From Nitrososphaerales archaeon TH526 (lineage in GTDB: Archaea > Thermoproteota > Nitrososphaeria > Nitrososphaerales > Nitrososphaeraceae), in assembly GCA_014523665.1 (NCBI GenBank), contig JAATVR010000653.1:1-5163 (forward strand): a stretch of DNA of 5,163 nucleotides, written 5' to 3'. Made by a program: the position numbers and the translations under genes. How positions within the stretch are numbered: position 1 is the stretch's first letter; each line of letters opens with the position of its first letter. Below are positions 1 to 4,857 of this stretch, piece after piece. Below the pieces are notes generated by a model. It was not told where the DNA came from. It worked only from the letters and a program-made list of their open reading frames with translations, and searched no databases.

Positions 1-29
1 ATAAACGTAGACAAATGGATTGCTCTTAG

Positions 30-516
30 TATTCCGCAATATTAAGTACCGCCACACGGAAAGAAATTCTTGACTGCATCAACGTAGGCATGATGGTAGG
101 ACTTCTCGGTGCTCTTTCCCAAACAGATTAAGCCGCCCAGCTAGCATCTCCTTTTTACTTGTCCGCTCAACCAGAAACATTTCCTCCAGGAACCGACCCA
201 TACGGCCTGAGCTATGGAAGGTAGACTGGCTCAGAAGAGAAATGTTTATACAGATTGGTAAGAATTAGGGATTAAGTGATGTAAGGGTCTCTGTAGCAGT
301 AACAACGGCTTTTGGGGGGGCTGGGAGGAATTCTTTTGATTGCACAAGCATTTGTTTTAGTTCAACACAGCAACACCTTTTGAGCAGTTAGACCTGCAGT
401 CTCAACTGTTCGAAGCAACCCATTCCACGGGTTTGAAACTAAATTTTTCGGGGCCGGTAACGGATCAGCATCTGGTTCTAAAGTCTGTGCAAGAGTATCT
501 TTATTGTGCTAAATAG
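30..516 (+). pseudogene. Possible decayed protein-coding gene, unidentified
   Basis: No intact gene lies in 1-557, but protein-like stretches follow one another on the plus strand in changing frames. Positions 30-221 are open in frame 3 apart from one TAA at 129-131 and read through INVGMMVGLLGALSQTD and later FPPGTDPYGLSYGR. Positions 269-326 are open in frame 2 (DVRVSVAVTTAFGG), 327-380 in frame 3 (GILLIAQAFVLVQHSNTF, hydrophobic enough for a membrane helix) and 381-516 in frame 1 (FEQLDLQSQLFEATHSTG onward, stop TAG 514-516). Removing one G from the G7 run at 314-320 and one T from the T4 run near 377 joins the last three pieces into one frame. That is what a decayed gene, or one with sequencing indels, would look like. 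I do not recognise the family. Chance open frames remain possible because each piece is short. Confidence 0.3.
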
Positions 517-521
517 CACAA
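504..521. repeat. Short perfect inverted repeat (hairpin) downstream of the patatin gene
   Basis: TTGTGCTA and TAGCACAA are separated by two bases, so an 8-bp perfect stem can form. It lies 37 bases beyond the stop codon of the minus-strand patatin gene and overlaps the end of the possible decayed plus-strand ORF. It could help end transcription or protect a 3' end. There is no clear U-tract directly after it on either strand, so a terminator role is only a guess. Confidence 0.35.
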
Positions 522-557
522 AGTCAATAAATAATGTATTGATATCCAACTTCCATC

Positions 558-2249
558 TCATGTGTCACTTACGTCAATTCGAATATAGCCTCCGCGGATA
601 AGCTGATCCAATAGATCTGGTAATATAGCCTTGACACTTTCAGTGGATTGTATTAAATCATAGTTTGCACCCTGTTTCTCTACATAGCTAATAAACATAT
701 CAAGCTGCGAGGATGCATCTTGAATGCATTCTCTTTTTGAAACTTGATCTTCTAGTTGAATGCTTTTTGATATCATTCTTTCTTTTGCAAGAGTCTTTAG
801 CGCGTCTTGCGTTCCCTGCTCAAACAGCTTTGATATAGTTCCTAAAGAAAAATCACACCATTTGTTTGCAATATCATTTTTATCAGCACTGCGTTCTATC
901 CTTATTACTTTAGTTATATCAAACCGTTGCCTTTTATCTACAAGATCGCGGTATATTCTAAAACCTCCAGTACGATGGCCACTTTTTGCTTTGGTCTTAC
1001 GGACACTTTCAAGCCTAGTTCGCAGATCCTCCTTCCATTTTATATCCCCAACTCCCTCAATGGCTTCAGCTGCGAGTTCTCCTAATCTAGAAGCAAAATT
1101 ATAATAATCCGATACAATATTAGCTACTTTTTCATCGTATGGTGTCACGTCCTGATACGTTAAGTCATTCTTTCTATCTCTTATGCCATCCAAATCCGAA
1201 GGGATTGTATGGTATCCATCTACTGATGGCCATACGTCAATTATATAAACCTCTAAATCGGGAATAGTGCCTTTACTATCTATATTGCCTACGGATTTCC
1301 AATAATCTTGGTGCGATTGTATTAGTTCTCTTAAAGGAGTGTTACTTAGCACACCACCATCCCAAAATCTACTGTAATTTTCAAGATTGATGTTTTCTAT
1401 GTTTATTGATTTTTGTTCTTCGGTCGTTGTATAATCGTACTCTTTTGGAACTAAAGTATAATCATAGTGTTCTGGCACAGATGCACTCGCCAGTATGTGT
1501 TCTACCATGATGCCTTTATCATATTTTATTGTGCGCTCGTAAGTAGACTTTCTAGTTCCGTCTTCCTTGGGATAGCTATCAAACGTTACAGTTTCACCCT
1601 CCTCGACGTCTACACTTACTGCAAGGAGTCTTGGTTCCATATCGGCATGGCTAGTTCCTATCGGAAATCCTATAGCGTTTTTAATAGTTTCTTTTAATCT
1701 GTTATTATCATAACGATACCAAATATTTGGTACAATAAAATTATCAAAGAATTTTGAATCAATTTTTGGTGGTAGAATAGGCAAAAATACGTTTGATGCT
1801 CCGCTTATTATAGATTCTTTTGCAGAATAATATCTCCTTGCAGCTTCCCCTGTAGCAGCAAAGGAATTAGTAGTACTTAACAAATCCCATGCTAAAGTCC
1901 ATGATTTTTCATCCCACGAAAAGGGCCACCATTTATTTAAATTAATATTCGAAGCCAATCGAAACTTCCAAAATTCTTTGAGTTCTTCCGCAGAACCCTC
2001 CCAGCTCTCACCAGCATTCTTCTTTTCTTCCCTTCGCCTTTTTATTACATAGCTTACCAAAAAAGCAGCATTAATTGCACCTATAGAGGTACCCGCTACT
2101 ACATCAAACACATTTTCATTATCATCAATATTCTTGAGTTTGAATCTTTTGATCCAATAATATAGCACCTCAAAAACTCCTGCCTCATACGCACCAAGCG
2201 ATCCTCCTCCTTGGAGAACTAACGCTCTTTGTATGCTACTTTTAGCCAT
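558..2249 (-). CDS. Patatin-like phospholipase family protein
   Basis: This 563-residue protein carries the complete signature of patatin-type serine lipid acyl hydrolases. The glycine-rich oxyanion loop LQGGGSLGAYEAG is at residues 12-24, the nucleophile elbow GTSIG at 53-57 (Ser55), and the dyad aspartate in WDGG at 296-299 (Asp297). Family members cleave acyl esters of phospholipids or other lipids with a Ser-Asp dyad. The patatin core takes up about residues 1-340. The remaining 220 residues are charged and mostly helical-looking, with no motif I recognise. No signal peptide or membrane helix is visible, so a cytosolic or peripheral membrane enzyme is inferred. The ATG at 2247-2249 is favoured because the oxyanion loop begins 12 residues later, as is typical. 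No Shine-Dalgarno sequence precedes it, but a TATA-like box lies about 55 bases upstream. It is the only apparently intact long gene here, and its substrate cannot be told. Confidence 0.9.
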   Translation of the reverse strand: MAKSSIQRALVLQGGGSLGAYEAGVFEVLYYWIKRFKLKNIDDNENVFDVVAGTSIGAINAAFLVSYVIKRRREEKKNAGESWEGSAEELKEFWKFRLASNINLNKWWPFSWDEKSWTLAWDLLSTTNSFAATGEAARRYYSAKESIISGASNVFLPILPPKIDSKFFDNFIVPNIWYRYDNNRLKETIKNAIGFPIGTSHADMEPRLLAVSVDVEEGETVTFDSYPKEDGTRKSTYERTIKYDKGIMVEHILASASVPEHYDYTLVPKEYDYTTTEEQKSINIENINLENYSRFWDGGVLSNTPLRELIQSHQDYWKSVGNIDSKGTIPDLEVYIIDVWPSVDGYHTIPSDLDGIRDRKNDLTYQDVTPYDEKVANIVSDYYNFASRLGELAAEAIEGVGDIKWKEDLRTRLESVRKTKAKSGHRTGGFRIYRDLVDKRQRFDITKVIRIERSADKNDIANKWCDFSLGTISKLFEQGTQDALKTLAKERMISKSIQLEDQVSKRECIQDASSQLDMFISYVEKQGANYDLIQSTESVKAILPDLLDQLIRGGYIRIDVSDT

Positions 2250-2298
2250 TATAACAGGGTCATAATTACCCTATTTTTAAGGTTGATAATAAAGAAGT

Positions 2299-2308
2299 AG
2301 TATAAATA
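2299..2308 (-). promoter_or_regulatory. Archaeal TATA box (box A) for the patatin gene
   Basis: On the minus strand the sequence TATTTATA occupies 2308-2301 in an AT-rich context and resembles the archaeal box A consensus. Transcription normally starts about 25 bases downstream, which would fall near 2278 and leave a leader of roughly 28 bases before the ATG at 2249. It lies in the short gap between the histidine kinase remnant and the patatin gene, so the patatin gene probably has its own promoter. Based on sequence and spacing only. Confidence 0.45.
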
Positions 2309-2352
2309 ATACCTGATTGTTAATTTTATTGAGACGAGCTCATCAACCATCC

Positions 2353-2934
2353 CTATGCATTGAGATGAGGTAATAACACAGGAAGAACTAGAAGAACTAA
2401 GAAAATGGTCATAGGAATGTTGCTACTGCTATTACCATTAGTTCCTGCCTTTGTGAATTGAAGATATTCAGTCAGCCCAAGTATTGGTTGTATTGGTGTA
2501 CGAAGCTCATGTGCTGCCACATTTATGAAATCATCTTTTAACTGGTCTCTATATTTTAATTGCTCATTTGCATCTTCTAATTGCTTTGTTAACCTGTTCT
2601 GTTTTTCTATATAGCTTTTTAGAGATTTTACCATGGAATTAAATGAGTTTGTTGCAATTGAAAGCTCATCTTTCCCTTTGCTTTCAACTGTCACATCTAA
2701 ATTTCCTTTACTGATTTCAGATGCTGCAGAAGTTAGAACATATATTGGTTTAAGAATTCTCAGAACAAGATATAGAACGACGGCACCAACTACAATGTTT
2801 AAAACTGCAAATATCGCTTGCAGAATCAATAAATTCTGTGAATTAACTCTTGCGTACTCTCCTAATCCCATAACCAATGTGTTTGAGGAGTTCTCTTGAT
2901 GAGAGATATGAAACGTTACCTTGATGAGGTATTA
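2353..2934 (-). pseudogene. Sensor histidine kinase remnant (TM-HAMP-HisKA, no ATPase domain)
   Basis: The frame is open from 2934 down to the TAG at 2353-2355. Numbering from the TTG at 2877, a membrane helix lies at about residues 16-40, a HAMP domain at about 38-92 (conserved Pro44), a coiled stretch at 92-112 and the HisKA H-box at 116-128, INVAAHELRTPIQ, with phospho-acceptor His123. Intact relatives have a first membrane helix and an extracellular sensor before this, and an HATPase_c domain of about 110 residues with N, G1 and G2 boxes after it. Both are missing. After LGLTEYLQ the protein runs into an Asn/Ser-rich linker and a hydrophobic tail (IPMTIFLVLLVLPVLLPHL) that does not belong to a kinase. 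In-frame codons upstream of 2877, including HISHQENSSNT, look like the end of the lost sensor. I read it as a gene truncated at both ends. A functional kinase-less phospho-protein is possible but unlikely. Confidence 0.8.
2885..2890 (+). promoter_or_regulatory. Shine-Dalgarno site of the 35-codon ORF
   Basis: GAGGAG stands eight bases before the ATG at 2899, an ideal match and spacing to the anti-Shine-Dalgarno end of archaeal 16S rRNA. It is the main reason to take the small downstream ORF seriously. It also lies inside the antisense histidine kinase remnant, so it may be a coincidence of that coding sequence. Confidence 0.35.
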
Positions 2935-3006
2935 ATAGAACTAAAAAACATAATAACCGCAACCACTAGTATCGCTCATGTCAAAAATGATTTACAATTA
3001 AATTAA
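2899..3006 (+). CDS. Small hypothetical protein (35 aa)
   Basis: An ATG at 2899 opens a 35-residue frame starting MRDMKRYLDEVLIELKNI and ending in TAA at 3004-3006. Its first half is amphipathic and helix-like (charged Arg, Lys, Asp, Glu alternating with Leu, Ile, Val); the second half is Thr- and Asn-containing. GAGGAG lies eight bases upstream. It overlaps the 5' part of the histidine kinase remnant on the other strand by 36 bases. No family is recognisable at this length. It may be a true small gene, the start of a truncated larger one, or chance. Confidence 0.3.
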   Translation: MRDMKRYLDEVLIELKNIITATTSIAHVKNDLQLN

Positions 3007-3009
3007 ATC

Positions 3010-3192
3010 AGGAGAGAGGCACGTTGAAAGATGAAAACCTCATAGCTGAGATTACTAAATACCCCTCTCCTTTACCACTATGGTCCCCGTAGCAGACAGC
3101 AGCAGTCAGGGATAGTTAGACCATAACAAGACAGATATCTAGCTATATCCCGGTATAGAAATCTAGCTCTTCTGGCTACCTTTCGGCAAGCC
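3010..3192. other. Run of inverted repeats; candidate structured RNA, strand unknown
   Basis: Four potential stems follow each other here. AGGAGAGAGG (3010-3019) pairs with CCCCTCTCCT (3062-3071), nine of ten positions, and encloses a small CTCA/TGAG hairpin. TATGGTC (3079-3085) pairs perfectly with GACCATA (3119-3125), with inner CCC/GGG and GAC/GTC pairs. CTATA (3143-3147) pairs with TATAG (3154-3158). Positions 3174-3192 on the minus strand form a 7-bp stem with one bulge, closed by a GAAA tetraloop. ATCTAGCT occurs twice (3137-3144 and 3161-3168). The first stem cannot be a tRNA acceptor, because there is no T-arm and the span is only 62 bases. A 22-codon frame with a TTG start (3024-3092) also crosses it. 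Structured RNA is an inference; some of these repeats are expected by chance. Confidence 0.25.
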
Positions 3193-3240
3193 TAGTATTA
3201 TAGTAGTGCTGGATATTCTTAAACATTTTTTGGCCGGTTA

Positions 3241-3381
3241 CTATTCCTCTTCCTTTACATCGTCCTCTTCCTCCTCCTGTTCTTCTGCGTCCTCTTGGGG
3301 TTCCTCTGGTTCTTGCGGTATGTCCTCTTCTTGGGGAATATCTGCTATCATTTGCGGAGTTTCTAATGGGTTGTCGTTCAT
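3241..3381 (-). CDS. Small, very acidic hypothetical protein (46 aa)
   Basis: The ATG at 3379-3381 opens a 46-residue frame ending in TAG at 3241-3243. It begins MNDNPLETPQMIADIPQEED and then becomes almost wholly Glu, Asp, Gln and Pro, with IPQE-type repeats around residues 15-30 and an EEQEEEEDD run near 33-41. Such a tail is likely disordered. Its ATG overlaps the stop of the preceding small ORF in an ATGA arrangement, which suggests coupled translation. A frame joined across the A7 run just upstream is also possible. The complementary plus-strand frame (3206-3412) is Ser- and Cys-rich low complexity and is its shadow. No function can be assigned. Confidence 0.45.
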   Translation of the reverse strand: MNDNPLETPQMIADIPQEEDIPQEPEEPQEDAEEQEEEEDDVKEEE

Positions 3382-3458
3382 AAAGTTACTGCTTTTTTTA
3401 CTTCCTCTATAACAACATCTAAATATTTTCTTAATTCGTCCTTGTCCAGCTCAATCAT
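3378..3458 (-). CDS. Very small hypothetical protein or C-terminal remnant (26 aa)
   Basis: From the ATG at 3456-3458 the frame reads MIELDKDELRKYLDVVIEEV and ends AVTL before TGA (3378-3380). It is a compact amphipathic helix with natural-looking codon use. The TGA overlaps the ATG of the acidic ORF (ATGA). The same frame also has an ATG at 3482 and stays open to a TAA at 3510-3512, but that part is complementary to the hydrolase fragment and looks like its shadow. A TATA-like AT-rich stretch sits at about 3502-3515 on the minus strand. Because its start coincides with the edge of the hydrolase fragment, it may be the tail of a gene cut by rearrangement. Function unknown. Confidence 0.35.
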   Translation of the reverse strand: MIELDKDELRKYLDVVIEEVKKAVTL

Positions 3459-3972
3459 AGGTCTTGAGCTTGCAACAACCATGCCAGAGGTAATTGACTT
3501 TTTAATAATTTATGAGGCTCCAGTGATAGAGATATTACCAATGGGTGATGCCGAAAAGTGGCGTTCCTTTATAGATAATATATATACAAAAAATCAGTTC
3601 GAAGGATCGCAGGCTGCACAGACCGAATTCATGGCGTCTCTGATAAATGTCCCTGATTCTCCATTACCTGTAGATCTCAATGACCGGATCTCTGCTAACG
3701 TCGATTTCTTTTTTAAACATGAATTCAAAGCTTTCTTCAGTTACTTACCCAATATTGAGAACATTAGAAAAAATAATGTGCAAATGGTAACAGCAATAGG
3801 AAGGGATAGTGGTAATGCATACTATGTTCAGACAACTAGAGCCCTAGCGGCAAAGCTTGGGTGCGAGAATATAGAGTTCCCAGGTCACCATGATCTTTCG
3901 TTCTGGATGCCAAATGAATTCGCTACTGCCATTCAGAAGACGTTAGAACGGTACGAATACAATCAAGAATGA
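3442..3972 (+). pseudogene. Alpha/beta-hydrolase, C-terminal fragment (5'-truncated)
   Basis: The frame from about 3454 reads IIGLELATTMPEVIDFLIIY, the helix and strand that follow the nucleophile elbow in alpha/beta-hydrolases. It ends with FPGHHDLSFWMPNEFA (about residues 146-161 counted from the TTG at 3442), which carries the catalytic His. A likely strand-6 region with the acid residue lies near IGRDSGNAYY (119-128). About 80-100 N-terminal residues are absent, including the HG oxyanion region and the G-x-S-x-G serine. The only starts are a TTG at 3442, whose first codons overlap the opposing small ORF, or an internal ATG at 3481. Without the nucleophile it cannot be an active hydrolase. 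The fragment shows no internal stops or frameshifts, so the truncation seems recent. Subfamily and substrate are not determinable. Confidence 0.75.
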
Positions 3973-4296
3973 CTATAAAAATTATTCCATTGCACCATGA
4001 CCAAATAACCTGCTGATCTTTTGTCTGAAACCTTACTACTGGTCTTCGGTTTCTATTACCAACCAGATAGTCAAAAATGAACCTGCAACTCAGCCTCGTC
4101 TTCTTTTTCTTGTTCTTGTTCTGAAAGACGCCCCAAGACTATGGTGAAAATAATCTAAAATCACTGATGAATGTCCCCTTCAACTGTGGACCTCAATCTA
4201 GGAGTCGGGAACTCTTTAAGTTTTTTTTACTCTACTTTCACCAGTAATTTTACCTTTGTTGATATTATGACCGCCATTAATTGTTTTTACTATCCA
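3973..4296. other. Region without an intact gene; short minus-strand coding-like frames
   Basis: No complete gene is visible. On the minus strand, directly after the TGA of the 186-residue ORF (4297-4299), the same frame stays open to 4219 and reads WIVKTINGGHNINKGKITGE onward. It breaks at an A8 run (T8 on plus, 4221-4228). A different frame then stays open from 4226 to 4164 (LKEFPTPRLRSTVEGDIHQ), and 4154-4074 is open with an acidic end (RLSEQEQEKEDEAELQVHF). These pieces look more like protein than random sequence and may be a decayed gene tail. The plus-strand frame at 4171-4368 is Phe/Ser-rich and looks like the complement of this. GAAACC (4027-4032) and GGTTTC (4048-4053) could form a weak hairpin. 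Confidence 0.3.
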
Positions 4297-4857
4297 TCAA
4301 AAGATCCTTTGGGCCTCAGCATCAGCACAATGAGAGATATATTTTGGGTTCTTGATATGTTCCATTAATTGAATATAGTCTAAATTCCACTTTTGTACGT
4401 CTTCCTGTTCTTTTTTGAGTTTCAGTTCGAGTTCCTCATCTCCTTCTTGCCCCTCTTCTTCCCTTTCTAATTGTTCTACTCCTTTAATCGGATTGCCTAA
4501 TCCGTCAACCAAATTACCTCTTGAATCATGGCATATGGTCCCATATCCAATTTCTTCATTTAACCATCCATCTGACCGCCTTTTCGCCTCCAGCCTTCTT
4601 TTTTTGCGTTCAAATTCATATCGATAATAGGGGAGCTCAATGAATGACAATGTCTGATCGAAGTCATCAGGAAAGTAATCTAGTGCATAAGATGTATCTC
4701 TAAACTTGATCCACTCGTTAATTGGTATTATGGGTTTACCTTTCCAGTTGCTTAAGCCCGTCCTGTTATTACTGGAAGGAACAAGAGAAGTAGGAAGATG
4801 AGGATCCAGTCTATTAAGTCTCTTCGTTAAGTTACCGATTGATTTGTTTAGTTTCAA
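4297..4857 (-). CDS. Hypothetical protein with acidic, coiled-coil-like C-terminal part (186 aa)
   Basis: I do not recognise this family. The N-terminus (1-18) is basic. Residues 38-83 are rich in Trp, Tyr, Phe and Asp and look folded. Residues 84-94 are a basic cluster (RKKRRLEAKRR) followed by DGWLNEEIGYGTICHDSRGN at 96-115. Residues 126-153 are strongly acidic and then coiled-coil-like, followed by a short Trp/Tyr-containing end. There is no signal peptide or membrane helix. The mix of basic and acidic patches allows a nucleic-acid or protein-binding role, but that is only a guess. The start is a TTG at 4855-4857: a stop lies seven codons upstream and the next Met is near the C-terminus. 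It overlaps the preceding HTH gene by 26 bases in another frame, so the two are probably co-transcribed and translationally coupled. It may be longer if the frame break downstream is an error. Confidence 0.65.
   Translation of the reverse strand: MKLNKSIGNLTKRLNRLDPHLPTSLVPSSNNRTGLSNWKGKPIIPINEWIKFRDTSYALDYFPDDFDQTLSFIELPYYRYEFERKKRRLEAKRRSDGWLNEEIGYGTICHDSRGNLVDGLGNPIKGVEQLEREEEGQEGDEELELKLKKEQEDVQKWNLDYIQLMEHIKNPKYISHCADAEAQRIF

Noticed and set aside
760..1697. Two plus-strand open frames (760-1104 and 1467-1697) inside the patatin gene
   Set aside because: They are complementary to the confirmed patatin coding sequence, have no recognisable motifs and odd Cys/Ser/Phe-rich composition.
2633..2899. 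Plus-strand 88-codon frame over the kinase remnant
   Set aside because: It is the shadow of the HAMP and membrane-helix coding sequence on the minus strand.
2339..2903. CTCATCAA (2339-2346) and TTGATGAG (2896-2903) as inverted repeats flanking the kinase remnant
   Set aside because: Eight-base matches are expected by chance at this distance and they do not extend; no target duplication or transposase accompanies them.
2896..2928. Two TTGATGAG copies as box C/C' of a C/D guide RNA
   Set aside because: No CUGA box D or D' at proper distances, so only a chance direct repeat within the small ORF.
3010..3071. tRNA-like 7-bp acceptor stem (AGGAGAG/CTCTCCT) followed by a CCA
   Set aside because: Only 62 bases, no T-arm GTTCRANNC motif, no anticodon arm, and the CCA is three bases too far from the stem.
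3206..3412. Ser/Cys-rich plus-strand frame of 68 codons
   Set aside because: Its composition follows from the complement of GAA/GAG codons in the acidic minus-strand ORF.
4027..4053. GAAACC/GGTTTC hairpin as a terminator of the hydrolase fragment
   Set aside because: Only six base pairs with a 15-base loop and no T-tract after it.
4171..4368. Plus-strand frame of 65 codons, Phe/Ser/Thr-rich
   Set aside because: No motif or ribosome binding site; it lies opposite the end of the 186-residue ORF and the coding-like minus-strand pieces.
4415..4627. Plus-strand Ser/Pro-rich frame of 70 codons
   Set aside because: Shadow of the acidic and basic codons of the 186-residue minus-strand gene.
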